From: Pseudomonas sp.
Lineage (GTDB): Bacteria; Pseudomonadota; Gammaproteobacteria; Pseudomonadales; Pseudomonadaceae
NCBI RefSeq assembly: GCF_002796985.1
Contig: NZ_PEKX01000007.1
Location: 1-64,000, forward strand
Length of the DNA: 64,000 bases
Direction of reading: 5' to 3'
Position 1 is the first letter of the stretch, and each line of letters starts with the position of its first letter. The translations under genes and the position numbers were made by a program. Positions 7,847 to 16,834 of this stretch are shown here, piece by piece. Under the pieces are notes generated by a model. That model made no database searches, had not been told where the DNA came from, and was given only the letters and a program-made list of their open reading frames with translations.

Positions 7847-8518
7847 ATGACCTCGTGGTCGCATTCCAACCCGCCACCAGGCCCACAGGGCTCGAAGGAA
7901 CCGGTGGTCTATGTGGTCGATGACGACGAGTCCATGCGCCTCGCCCTCGACGGCTTGCTGCGTTCCATCGGTCTGCAGGTGCAGACCTTCGACTCCACTC
8001 AGGCCTTTCTTGCCTACGTCAGACGCGACGTGCCCAGCTGCCTGATCCTCGATGTACGCCTGCGCGGCGAAAGCGGCCTGGCGTTCCAGGAGCAGATGGA
8101 AAAGAGCGGCGTACACATGCCCATCGTGTTCATGACCGGTCACGGCGACATCGCCATGACGGTCAAGGCGATGAAGGCCGGCGCCGTTGACTTCCTCGCC
8201 AAGCCGTTCCGTGACCAGGATATGCTCGATGCGGTAGCCAGCGCGCTGGCCCGCGACGGGGAGCGCTTGCACGCCGAGCGTTCCGGCGCGGCGCTGCGCC
8301 AGGCCTTCGACGCACTGACTCTGCGCGAGCGCGAGGTGCTGCGTTTCGTGGTGGCGGGGCTGATGAACAAGCAGATTGCCGCCGAGCTCAACCTCAGCGA
8401 AGTGACCGTGAAGGTGCACCGTGGCCAGGTGATGAAGAAGCTCGCCGCACGCTCGGTCGCCGACCTGGTCCGCATGGCCGAAGCACTGGGCGTGGAACCG
8501 CTGCAACGGGCGACCTGA
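7847..8518 (+). CDS. FixJ/LuxR-family response regulator
   Basis: 223 residues: a receiver domain (acidic residues 25-27, phospho-acceptor Asp69 in LILDVRL, Thr in MTGHGD, Lys in AKPF) followed by a LuxR-type helix-turn-helix (LTLREREVLRFVVAGLMNKQ, then SEVTVKVHRGQVMKKL). A strong AAGGAGG lies 5 bases before the ATG. The kinase gene starts 79 bases downstream on the same strand, so the pair form a two-component system. Its likely DNA target is a dyad; the TACCTAGGTA-type palindromes in this region are candidates, by inference. Confidence 0.92.
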   Translation: MTSWSHSNPPPGPQGSKEPVVYVVDDDESMRLALDGLLRSIGLQVQTFDSTQAFLAYVRRDVPSCLILDVRLRGESGLAFQEQMEKSGVHMPIVFMTGHGDIAMTVKAMKAGAVDFLAKPFRDQDMLDAVASALARDGERLHAERSGAALRQAFDALTLREREVLRFVVAGLMNKQIAAELNLSEVTVKVHRGQVMKKLAARSVADLVRMAEALGVEPLQRAT

Positions 8519-8597
8519 GCGCAGCCGCGCGCCTTCGCCGAACAGTCGCTGGCCACCACTTGGAGGGCAGCACAAACCTCCAGATGGTGCCGAGCCG

Positions 8598-11500
8598 ATG
8601 GCCAGCAAACAGAAAATCCTGTGGGACGATGGTGAGCGGGTGTTCTGCCGCGCCCGCCAAACGGGGGATGGCGGTGCCAGCGTGTTGCTGGTGCGGCCGG
8701 CCGCTGAGCATCCGTTGCCCGCTACGCTGGAGCGGCTGGCCCACGAGTACAGCCTCCGGGATGAATTGCACAGTGCCTGGGCGCTACGCCCACAGGCGCT
8801 GCACCGCGAAGGCGGAAAGACCCGTCTGCTGCTCGATGACCCCGGCGGCGAGCCCTTGTCGCGGTTGCTTCGGCAACCGCTGGATACCGAAGCCTGCCTG
8901 CGCCTGGCGGTGGATATCGCCGTGGCGCTGCGCCACCTGCACCAGCGAGGGCTGGTGCACAAGGACCTCAAGCCCCATCACATCCAGGTCAATTGCAGCG
9001 ATGGCCACGCACGCCTGACTGGCTTCGGCCTGGCCTCGCGGTTGCCGCGGGAGCGACAGGCACCCGAACCGCCAGAGACCATCGCCGGCACCCTGGCCTA
9101 CATGGCGCCGGAGCAGACCGGGCGGATGAACCGCTCCATCGATTCGCGCAGCGACCTCTATGCCTTCGGCGTGGTTCTCTATCAGATGCTTACCGGCACG
9201 CTGCCCTTTACCGCCAGCGACCCCATGGAGTGGGTGCATTGCCACATTGCACGCAAGCCGACGCCGCCCGGCGAGCGAGTCGCCAGCGTGCCTCCGATGC
9301 TCTCGCAGATCATCCTCAAGTTGCTCGCCAAGACAGCCGAGGAACGCTACCAGAGCGCCGCCGGCGTCGAGCACGATCTGCGCCGCTGTCTGGCCGACTG
9401 GCTGCAAGGCCAGCGCATCGAGCCGTTCAACCTGGACGAGCAAGGCACGCCCGACCGCCTGCTGGTGCCCGAGAAACTCTATGGCCGCGAGCGCGAGGTG
9501 GAGGTGCTGGTCGAGGCCTTCTCGCGCATCGTCGCCAGCAGCACTCCCGAGCTGGTGTTGGTGTCGGGCTACTCCGGGATCGGCAAGTCCTCGGTGGTCA
9601 ACGAGCTGCACAAGGTCCTGGTGCCGCCGCGCGGGCTGTTCGCTTCCGGCAAGTTCGACCAGTACAAGCGCGATATTCCCTACTCGACGCTGGTGCAGGC
9701 CTTCCAGGGGCTAGTGCGCACGCTGCTGGGCAAGAGCGGCGAAGTGCTCGCCGGCTGGCGCAACGCGCTGCTGGAGGCGCTGGAGCCCAATGCCCGGCTG
9801 ATGACCGAGCTGATTCCCGAGCTGCGGCTGATCATTGGCGAACCGCCGCCGGTGCCGGACCTGGAACCACAACAGGCGCAACGCCGCTTCCTGCTGGTGT
9901 TCCGCCGCTTCATCGGGGTCTTTGCCCGCGCCGATCATCCCCTGGCACTGTTCCTTGACGATTTGCAGTGGCTGGACGCGGCGACCCTCGATCTGCTCGA
10001 AGACCTGCTGACCCATTCCGAGTTGCGCCACCTGATGCTGGTGGGTGCCTACCGCGACAACGAGGTGGACGCCAGCCATCCGCTGACGCGCAAGCTCCAG
10101 GCCATTCGTCAGGCTGGTGTGCGGATCGACGAGATTCGCCTCGCGCCCCTGGCCCGTGCGCACATCGAGCAACTGATCGCCGAGGCGCTGCGCTGCCCGC
10201 CGCCGAGCATCGTGGCGCTGGCCCGGCTGGTGCAGGACAAGACCGCCGGCAACCCGTTCTTCGTCATCCAGTTCCTCCAGGCGCTGGCCGAGGAAGAACT
10301 GCTGGCCTACGACCACCAGGCCCGCCGCTGGCGCTGGGAGCCCGAGCGCATCCACGCCAAGGGGTTTACCGACAACGTCGTCGACCTGATGGTCGGCAAG
10401 CTCGCGCGGCTGCCGGTGGAGACCCAGCACGCGCTGCAGCAACTGGCCTGCCTGGGCAGCCGGGCGCGGATCGATACCCTGGCGACCGTGCTCGACCTGC
10501 CGCCAGCGCGGGTTCAGACGGTGCTCTGGGCGGCGGTGCGCCAGGAGCTGGTGGAACGCCTGGAGGGCGCGTGTGCGTTCGCTCATGACCGTATTCATGA
10601 GGCGGCGTATTCGCTGATCGCCGAGGCCACGCGTGCCGAGGCGCACTTGCGCATCGGCCGCCTGCTGGCCGAGCAGACTCCGCTGGACCGTCGCGAAGAG
10701 GCCATCTTCGAAATCGTCGGTCAGCTCAATCGTGGCGCCGGGTTGATCTTCGACCGGGCCGAGCGCGAGCAGCTCGCCGAGTACAACCTGCTGGCCGGGC
10801 AGCGCGCCAAGGCCTCCAGCGCCTATAGCTCGGCGCTGGCCTACCTGGGCGCTGGTGCCGAGCTGCTCGACGGCGATTGCTGGGGGCGGCGCCACGAGCT
10901 GTGCTTCGCCCTGGAGCTCAATCGCGCCGAGTGCGAATTCCTCACGGGCCAGCTTGCGAAGGCTGACGAGCGCCTGAGCGCCTTGACGCCACGCGCCGCT
11001 ACCACGGTGGAGCAGGCGGCGGTAGCCTGCCTGCAGATGGACGTGTGCCTGATGCAGGATCGCAGCGATAGTGCCGTCGCCGTATGCCTGGCGTATCTGC
11101 ACGAGGCGGGCATCCACTGGACGGCCCATCCCGATGACGAGCAGGTGCGTGAGGAGTACCAGCAGATCGGGACGCAACTGGGCGAACGCAGCATCGAGCA
11201 GCTCATCGATCTGCCGCTGATGACGGACGCCTCCACGCTGGCCACTCTCGATGCCCTCGGCAAGCTGTTCGCCCCGGCCCTGCAGAGCGACGGCAATCTG
11301 GCCAGCCTGACCATCTGCAAGGCCGTCAGCCTGAGCCTGGAACACGGCAACTGCGATGCCTCCTGCATGCTCTATGCGAATGTCGGCCTGGTTGCCGGGC
11401 GGCGTTTCGGTGACTACGAGGCCGGCTACCGCTTTGGTCGGCTGGGCTGCGAGCTGGTCGACCGGCGAGGCCTGAATCGCTTCGAGGCGCGAACCTACTT

Positions 11501-14093
11501 GTGTTTCTCGATGTTCGTGGCGCGCTGGATGCGGCCGGTGCGCGAGTGTCGGGAGCTGCTGCGCCGCGCTTTCGTCGCGGCCAACCGGGTCGGCGACCTG
11601 CCTTACGCCGCCTATGCCGGCAACGGTCACATCGCCGATGTGTTGTTCCTCGGCGAGCCGCTGGGGCAGGTGCAGGAGGAGGCCGAGCAGGGACTGGCCT
11701 ACGCGCAGAAGGTGCGCTTCGGCCTGGTGGTGGATTTCATCAGCACGCAACTGGCCTTGATCCGCACGCTTCGTGGGCAGACGCCGGCTTTCGGTTGTTT
11801 CGACTCCGAGCAGTTCGACGAGGCACGCTTCGAGGCGCATCTGGCCAGTACGCCGGGCCTGGCGCTGGCTGCGGCCAAGTACTGGGTGCGCAAGCTACAG
11901 GCACGCTACCTGGCCGGAAACTACGCCGCGGCCGCACAATGCGTGGCGCAGGCTAAGGCACTGATCTGGGTTGCCGAATCCTTCACCGAGGAAGCCGAAT
12001 ACCACTTCCACGCGGCGCTGACCCTCGCGGCCACGATCGACTCCACCGAGGCCGCAGATCAGCCCGACCAGTTGCAGGCGCTGGCTGCGCACCATGCCCA
12101 GTTGCAGGAGTGGGCGCAGCAGTGCGCCGAGTCCTTCGCCTGCCGGGTGGCGCTGGTGGGCGCTGAACATGCCCGCATCGAAGGTCGGCTGGTGGAGGCC
12201 GAACTGCTTTACGAAGAGGCCATCCAGCAGGCCCAGGGTGGCGGCTTCGTCAACATCGAGGCGCTGGCCAATGAACTGGCGGGGCGCTTCTACGGCGCCC
12301 GTGGCCTGGCCAAGATCGCTCGCGTGTACCTGCAGGATGCCCGTTACGGCTACCTGCGCTGGGGCGCCGACGGCAAGGTCCGGCAGCTCGAAGGGCGCCA
12401 CCGCTACCTGCGCAACGAAGAGCCGGCGCCGGGACCGACCGCCACCATCGCCACGCCGGTGGAACACCTGGACCTGGCCACGGTTCTCAAGGTGTCCCAG
12501 GCCGCTTCGGGCGAGATCGTCCTGGAGAAACTGATCGACATGGTAATGCGCACGGCCATCGAACAGGCCGGTGCCGAGCGCGGCGTGCTGGTCCTCGCCG
12601 AAGCGGGCGAGCCGCGCATCGTGGCGCAGGCGACGGTTGGCGACGGCGCGATGCTGTTGTGCAACGAGCCGGTAAGTGCGCTGGCGCTGGCCGAAACGGT
12701 GCTCTACCAGGTGCTGCGCACCGGCGAGAGCCTGTGCCTGGAGGACGCCATGGTCGATCCGGCATTCACCACCGATCCCCATGTCCGCCAGCTCGGCGCG
12801 CGTTCGATCCTCTGCCTGCCGCTGATGAACCAGGCCAAGCTCACCGGCGCGCTGTACCTGGAGAACAACCTCTCGGCCGGCGTGTTCAGCCCGGCGCGGA
12901 TAGCCGTGCTGCGGCTGGTGGCCTCGCAGGCGGCGATCTCGCTGGAGAACGCGCGCCTGTATCGCGATGCCGCCGAGCGCGAGGCAAAGATTCGCCGGCT
13001 GGTGGACGCCAACATCATTGGCATCATCGTCTGGAGTGCGGGCGGTGAGATAGCCGAAGCCAACGACGCCTTCCTGCGCATGGTCGGCTACGAGCGCGAC
13101 GACCTGCTTTCCGGCCGCGTGCGCTGGCACGACATGACGCCGCCGGAATCCTTGGCGCTGAGTCAGGCGCATCTCGCCACGGCCATTCGGACCGGGCATG
13201 CGCAGCCCTTCGAGAAGGAATACATCCGCAAGGACGGCAGCCGCGTGCCGGTGATCGTCGGCCTGGCCGCCTTCGAGGCCAGCCTGCGGGAAGGGGTGGC
13301 CTTCGTCCTCGACCTCACCGAGCGCAAGCAGGCCGAGGAGAGGGTGCGCGAGGGCGAACGGCGCTATCGCGAGGTGCAGACAGAACTGGCCCACGCCAAC
13401 CGCGTGGCGACCATGGGGCAACTGGCGGCGTCCATCGCCCACGAGGTGAACCAGCCGATTGCCGCCACCGTGACCAATGCCAATGCCGCGCTGCGCTGGC
13501 TGGGTGCGCAGCCGCCGGTACTGGGTGAGGTCAACCAGGTGCTGGGGCGCATCATCAAGGACGCTAACCGTGCCGCCGAGGTGCTCGGGCGTATCCGCCA
13601 GTTGATCCGCAAGACGCCGCCGCAGAAGCAGCCCGTGGACGTCAGCGCGGCGCTGCGCGAGATGGTCGAATTCACCCGTGGCGAGGCGGCGAAATCCGGT
13701 GCGGTGGTGCGCGTCGAACTCGCCGACGGCCTGCCGGAAGTGGAAGGCGACCGGGTCGAGTTGCAGCAGGTGATGCTCAACCTGATCGTCAATGCCCTGG
13801 AAGCCATGGGCAGTGTTCCTGCCGGCGAGCGCCACCTGCTGGTCCGCTCCGAGTACCACGAGGGTGGTGTGCGGGTGAGGGTGTGCGACAACGGGCCGGG
13901 GTTCGCCGAGAGCAATGCCGATCTGCTCTTCGCGCCGTTCTACACCACCAAGGCCACCGGCATGGGCATGGGTCTGTCGATCTGCCGCTCGATCATCGAC
14001 AGCCATGGCGGCCGTCTCTGGGCCAGCGCCAACCCGCCCCGTGGCGCGGTGGTGCAGTTCACCCTGCCGGCGTATCCCGCAACGGACGCCTGA
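8598..14093 (+). CDS. Giant multidomain sensor kinase (Ser/Thr kinase-like, AAA+, GAF, PAS, histidine kinase)
   Basis: 1831 residues. Domains in order: a eukaryotic-type protein kinase fold at about 20-275; an AAA+/MalT-like ATPase starting near 300 with Walker A SGYSGIGKSS at about 322-331 and FLDDLQWLD as Walker B; a long helical TPR-like region to about 1280; GAF at about 1300-1450; PAS at about 1465-1580; and a histidine kinase with His1615 in SIAHEVNQP and ATP-binding boxes CDNGPGF and GMGMGLSI. The family is known as trifunctional Ser/Thr kinase/ATP-binding/sensor histidine kinases. The kinase-like domain has HKDLKPHHI (the metal-binding Asn replaced by His) and TGFG where DFG is expected, so it may be a pseudokinase that senses or scaffolds. 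No transmembrane helix is obvious, so a cytoplasmic signal is likely. It is cotranscribed with the FixJ-type regulator. Confidence 0.93.
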   Translation: MASKQKILWDDGERVFCRARQTGDGGASVLLVRPAAEHPLPATLERLAHEYSLRDELHSAWALRPQALHREGGKTRLLLDDPGGEPLSRLLRQPLDTEACLRLAVDIAVALRHLHQRGLVHKDLKPHHIQVNCSDGHARLTGFGLASRLPRERQAPEPPETIAGTLAYMAPEQTGRMNRSIDSRSDLYAFGVVLYQMLTGTLPFTASDPMEWVHCHIARKPTPPGERVASVPPMLSQIILKLLAKTAEERYQSAAGVEHDLRRCLADWLQGQRIEPFNLDEQGTPDRLLVPEKLYGREREVEVLVEAFSRIVASSTPELVLVSGYSGIGKSSVVNELHKVLVPPRGLFASGKFDQYKRDIPYSTLVQAFQGLVRTLLGKSGEVLAGWRNALLEALEPNARLMTELIPELRLIIGEPPPVPDLEPQQAQRRFLLVFRRFIGVFARADHPLALFLDDLQWLDAATLDLLEDLLTHSELRHLMLVGAYRDNEVDASHPLTRKLQAIRQAGVRIDEIRLAPLARAHIEQLIAEALRCPPPSIVALARLVQDKTAGNPFFVIQFLQALAEEELLAYDHQARRWRWEPERIHAKGFTDNVVDLMVGKLARLPVETQHALQQLACLGSRARIDTLATVLDLPPARVQTVLWAAVRQELVERLEGACAFAHDRIHEAAYSLIAEATRAEAHLRIGRLLAEQTPLDRREEAIFEIVGQLNRGAGLIFDRAEREQLAEYNLLAGQRAKASSAYSSALAYLGAGAELLDGDCWGRRHELCFALELNRAECEFLTGQLAKADERLSALTPRAATTVEQAAVACLQMDVCLMQDRSDSAVAVCLAYLHEAGIHWTAHPDDEQVREEYQQIGTQLGERSIEQLIDLPLMTDASTLATLDALGKLFAPALQSDGNLASLTICKAVSLSLEHGNCDASCMLYANVGLVAGRRFGDYEAGYRFGRLGCELVDRRGLNRFEARTYLCFSMFVARWMRPVRECRELLRRAFVAANRVGDLPYAAYAGNGHIADVLFLGEPLGQVQEEAEQGLAYAQKVRFGLVVDFISTQLALIRTLRGQTPAFGCFDSEQFDEARFEAHLASTPGLALAAAKYWVRKLQARYLAGNYAAAAQCVAQAKALIWVAESFTEEAEYHFHAALTLAATIDSTEAADQPDQLQALAAHHAQLQEWAQQCAESFACRVALVGAEHARIEGRLVEAELLYEEAIQQAQGGGFVNIEALANELAGRFYGARGLAKIARVYLQDARYGYLRWGADGKVRQLEGRHRYLRNEEPAPGPTATIATPVEHLDLATVLKVSQAASGEIVLEKLIDMVMRTAIEQAGAERGVLVLAEAGEPRIVAQATVGDGAMLLCNEPVSALALAETVLYQVLRTGESLCLEDAMVDPAFTTDPHVRQLGARSILCLPLMNQAKLTGALYLENNLSAGVFSPARIAVLRLVASQAAISLENARLYRDAAEREAKIRRLVDANIIGIIVWSAGGEIAEANDAFLRMVGYERDDLLSGRVRWHDMTPPESLALSQAHLATAIRTGHAQPFEKEYIRKDGSRVPVIVGLAAFEASLREGVAFVLDLTERKQAEERVREGERRYREVQTELAHANRVATMGQLAASIAHEVNQPIAATVTNANAALRWLGAQPPVLGEVNQVLGRIIKDANRAAEVLGRIRQLIRKTPPQKQPVDVSAALREMVEFTRGEAAKSGAVVRVELADGLPEVEGDRVELQQVMLNLIVNALEAMGSVPAGERHLLVRSEYHEGGVRVRVCDNGPGFAESNADLLFAPFYTTKATGMGMGLSICRSIIDSHGGRLWASANPPRGAVVQFTLPAYPATDA

Positions 14094-14110
14094 AAAAGCG
14101 AAAGAGGGGC

Positions 14111-14133
14111 TTGACCTTGACACTAGCGTCAAG
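14111..14133 (+). promoter_or_regulatory. MerR-type operator/promoter dyad
   Basis: CTTGACACTAGCGTCAAG at 14116-14133 is a near-perfect dyad preceded by a TTGACC -35-like hexamer at 14111. It lies 30 bases upstream of the MerR gene. Dyads placed between -35 and -10 are the classic MerR-family operator layout, so autoregulation of the MerR-SDR operon is likely. Confidence 0.6.
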
Positions 14134-14163
14134 CCCCCAGAGTGCTCGCCATCGGAGGTCAAC

Positions 14164-14586
14164 ATGCAAATCGGAGAGCTGGCCTTGCGCGCTGGCGTCA
14201 GCACACGTGCGCTTCGCCATTACGAGTCGAAGCAGCTGATCGAGTCGGAGCGGCTGGACAATGGCTATCGCGACTACGCCGCGTCCATGGTGCAGCGCGT
14301 GCTCTGGGTTCGCGAGCTGCTCGAGTGCGGTTTCAGCACCCGGCAGATCCACGGCCTGCTGCAGTACCTGGAGGATGAAGAGGACAGCGAAGGTTTCCTC
14401 GCCTGCCTGCAGCAGCACCTGGAAAAGCTGGTGGCCCTTGATGCACTCCAGGCTCAACTGGCCGAGCGCCGCGAACGCCTGGCGGAAAAGATCGAGCGCT
14501 ATCTGCCCTTGCACGAGGGCCTGCTGCGCGCTCCCGATTTGCGACCTCCCAAACGAGCGGATTCACAAGCCACGTTGGAGAGATGA
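14164..14586 (+). CDS. MerR-family transcriptional regulator
   Basis: 140 residues. The N-terminal MerR helix-turn-helix (IGELALRAGVSTRALRHYES, then GYRDY) is followed by a coiled-coil dimerisation helix rich in Leu, Glu and Arg (about 75-120). There are no conserved C-terminal cysteines, so this is not a typical metal sensor. GGAGG precedes the ATG. The stop overlaps the start of the SDR gene (ATGATG), indicating translational coupling, and a MerR-like dyad lies upstream. It probably controls the SDR gene in response to a small organic molecule. Confidence 0.9.
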   Translation: MQIGELALRAGVSTRALRHYESKQLIESERLDNGYRDYAASMVQRVLWVRELLECGFSTRQIHGLLQYLEDEEDSEGFLACLQQHLEKLVALDALQAQLAERRERLAEKIERYLPLHEGLLRAPDLRPPKRADSQATLER

Positions 14587-15335
14587 TGGGAAAGCTAAGC
14601 AACAAGGTCGCCCTGGTCACGGGCGGCAACAGCGGTATTGGCCTGGCCACCGCGCAACGATTCGCCCTGGAAGGCGCCGAGGTGGTCATCACCGGGCGCC
14701 GTCGGCAAGTGGTGGAGGAGGCAGTCGGGCTCATCGGTGAAAACGCCGTGGGCATCTGCGCCGACGCTAGCCGGCTGGAGGACCTGGACGCCCTGTACCG
14801 GCAGATTGGCGAGCGCTTCGGCCGTCTGGACGTGCTGGTCGCCAACGCTGGCGTCATCCGCCCGGCTCCAGGCGATCAGGTCGATGAGCAACAGTTCGAC
14901 GAACAGTTCGACATCAACGTCAAAGGCGTCTTCTACACCATCCAGAAAGCGCTGCCGTTGCTGCGTGACGGTGGCGCCATCGTGCTGGTGTCGTCCATCG
15001 CCCACCTGAAGGCGCTGGAGGCTCATGTGGTCTACGCGGCGACCAAGGCGGCGGTGCGTTCCTTCGCCCGCAGCTGGGCGGCGGAACTCAAGGGCCGCAA
15101 CATCCGCGTCAACTGCCTGAGCCCCGGCCCGGTGCTGACTCCGATCATTGGCAAGATGGGCATCGGCGAGGCGCAGTTCGGTGCGTTCGAAAAGCAACTG
15201 GCGGGGTTGATTCCGCTGGGCCGCCTCGGCCGCCCGGAAGAGCTGGCGAACGCCGCGCTGTTCCTCGCTTCGGACGACAGCAGCTTCATCACCGGTGTCG
15301 ACCTGTGCGTCGATGGCGGGCTGTCGCAGCTCTGA
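14583..15335 (+). CDS. Short-chain dehydrogenase/reductase (SDR)
   Basis: 250 residues with the classical SDR pattern: cofactor motif TGGNSGIG at about 13-20, NAG in VLVANAGVI, catalytic Ser in LVSSIAH, and YxxxK in YAATKAAV. An Arg pair after the second beta strand (TGRRRQ) suggests preference for NADP(H). The substrate is unknown. The start is one of two adjacent ATGs (14583 or 14586) overlapping the MerR stop. A bidirectional terminator follows immediately. SDRs next to MerR regulators are often inducible detoxification enzymes, but this is a general tendency. Confidence 0.92.
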   Translation: MMGKLSNKVALVTGGNSGIGLATAQRFALEGAEVVITGRRRQVVEEAVGLIGENAVGICADASRLEDLDALYRQIGERFGRLDVLVANAGVIRPAPGDQVDEQQFDEQFDINVKGVFYTIQKALPLLRDGGAIVLVSSIAHLKALEAHVVYAATKAAVRSFARSWAAELKGRNIRVNCLSPGPVLTPIIGKMGIGEAQFGAFEKQLAGLIPLGRLGRPEELANAALFLASDDSSFITGVDLCVDGGLSQL

Positions 15336-15341
15336 ACGGAA

Positions 15342-15372
15342 AAAGGCCCGGCGCGTCATGCGCCGGGCCTTT
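15342..15372. terminator. Bidirectional intrinsic terminator between convergent genes
   Basis: AAAGGCCCGGCGC then GTCAT then GCGCCGGGCCTTT: a 13-bp perfect stem with flanking A and T runs. It lies between the SDR gene (stop 15335) and the convergent alpha/beta hydrolase gene (stop at 15387), and can serve both. Confidence 0.92.
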
Positions 15373-15386
15373 GTCTTCCAGCGGTT

Positions 15387-16364
15387 TTAGCCCTTGATGA
15401 AGGCCAGCAGGTCCGCGTTGATGGTGTCGGCGTGGGTGGTGCACATGCCATGGGGCAGGCCGGGGTAGGTCTTCAGGGTGCCGTGGCGCAGCAGCTTGAT
15501 CGAGAGGCGTGCGGAGTCGTCGATGGGGACGATCTGGTCGTCTTCACCGTGCAGCACCAGGGTCGGCACGGCGATCTGCTTCAGGTCATCGGTGAAGTCG
15601 GTTTCCGAGAAGGCCGCAATACAGTCGTAATGGGCCTTGGCGCCGCCGTTCATGCCCTGGCGCCACCAGTTGTCGATCACCGCCTCGGAGACCTTGGTGC
15701 CTGGACGGTTGAAGCCGTAGAAGGGGCCCGCCGCGACGTCGCGGTAGAAGTTCGCGCGGTTGGCGGCGAGGGCTTCACGGAAACCATCAAAGACCGTCAG
15801 CGGCAGACCGCCGGGGTTCTTCTCGGTGCGCAACATGATCGGTGGCACGGCGCCGATCAGCACTGCCTTGGCGACGCGACCGGCGCCATGCTGCGCCACG
15901 TAGCGCGCGACTTCGCCGCCACCGGTGGAGTGGCCGATGTGCACCGCATTCTTCAGGTCTAGGTGCGCCGCCAGTTCCGCGAGGTCGGCGGCGTAGGTGT
16001 CCATGTCGTTGCCTTGCGCCGTCTGCGAGGAACGCCCATGTCCTCGACGGTCGTGGGCGATCACCCGGTACCCCCTGGCGAGGAAGAACAGCATCTGGTT
16101 GTCCCAGTCATCCCCTGAGAGCGGCCAGCCGTGGTGGAATACGATGGGTTGGCCGCTGCCCCAGTCCTTGTAGAACAGCTGGATGCCATCGCGCAGGGTA
16201 AGGTAGCCCGAACCCTGGTTCTTGGGACGCGTGCCCGGGGTCGCTGCGGCCTGGGTGCTACCCGATTGGCCCGCCAGGGCAGGCAGTGCAACCGCCAGGG
16301 TGGCGGCTGCTACGCCGGCACTCATCAGGGCGCGGCGGGTAGTTCCTTGGGTCTCGTCGGTCAT
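15387..16364 (-). CDS. Tat-exported alpha/beta hydrolase (non-heme chloroperoxidase-like)
   Basis: 325 residues. The N terminus has a twin-arginine signal (TTRRALMSAG, then a hydrophobic stretch ending ALPALAGQ), so the enzyme is probably exported folded to the periplasm. The alpha/beta hydrolase fold shows oxyanion HHGWPL, nucleophile Ser in GHSTGGG, Asp in HGEDD and His in GLPHGM. The sequence resembles cofactor-free haloperoxidase/esterase members, which in cells usually act as esterases, lactonases or perhydrolases. The start at 16364 is chosen because it places the signal peptide at the N terminus; a longer frame to 16469 has no support. A TACCTAGGT palindrome half lies about 160 bases upstream. 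Confidence 0.88.
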   Translation of the reverse strand: MTDETQGTTRRALMSAGVAAATLAVALPALAGQSGSTQAAATPGTRPKNQGSGYLTLRDGIQLFYKDWGSGQPIVFHHGWPLSGDDWDNQMLFFLARGYRVIAHDRRGHGRSSQTAQGNDMDTYAADLAELAAHLDLKNAVHIGHSTGGGEVARYVAQHGAGRVAKAVLIGAVPPIMLRTEKNPGGLPLTVFDGFREALAANRANFYRDVAAGPFYGFNRPGTKVSEAVIDNWWRQGMNGGAKAHYDCIAAFSETDFTDDLKQIAVPTLVLHGEDDQIVPIDDSARLSIKLLRHGTLKTYPGLPHGMCTTHADTINADLLAFIKG

Positions 16365-16834
16365 GGTGAAAGCTCTCGTCAGGTTACCGCTCGCGCGGAA
16401 AATGGGGCTGGGCCGGCCTGACCCGCGAGCGCTGCGGGAGCGCTGTATGGGCTGGGCACCGGTAGGCAAACCCTATTCGCTGACGGGCCGCACCGACCAT
16501 CGTCCATGCGTATTGCACATCCATACCTAGGTTTCACGGATGAACACTATATGACTAGAGCTCGTCGGTTTACCGACGTCAGTTTTCGAAGAGTAACCTG
16601 CGCCATCATCACGACGCTCCTGTTCATTGATGCGCCAATGGCATCGACAGCGCAGCGCCACGCGTGAAATTCGCCAGCGTTTCGCGCAATGAGCGAAGAC
16701 CGCCCTGGGAATGAAAATTAAAGATCAGATGCTCCACATGGTGACTGCGCGCCGCATTGCGACGCGTATATCGGCGATGCGCTGGATATCGAGGTGCAGG
16801 TTACCTTGCGAGAGGTGGGGGATGGTCTTCTTCA
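16365..16834. other. Gene-free stretch with a CCTAGGT site and a small hairpin
   Basis: No plausible gene. ATACCTAGGT at 16523-16532 matches the palindrome at 5359-5372 over ten bases. CGTCGGTTTACCGACG at 16563-16578 is a perfect 7-bp inverted repeat. The stretch separates the hydrolase gene from the integrative-element remnant and would hold the hydrolase promoter. Confidence 0.5.

Noticed and set aside
6561..7886. 441-residue form of the GlxA-type regulator starting at 7886
   Set aside because: The extra N-terminal 102 residues are low-complexity Arg/Pro/Ser translation overlapping the FixJ gene promoter and start; the family begins near the ATG at 7580.
9711..11840. Long minus-strand ORFs opposite the giant kinase gene
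   Set aside because: Mirror-frame shadows with Gln/Arg/His-rich composition; the plus-strand frame contains all recognisable domains.
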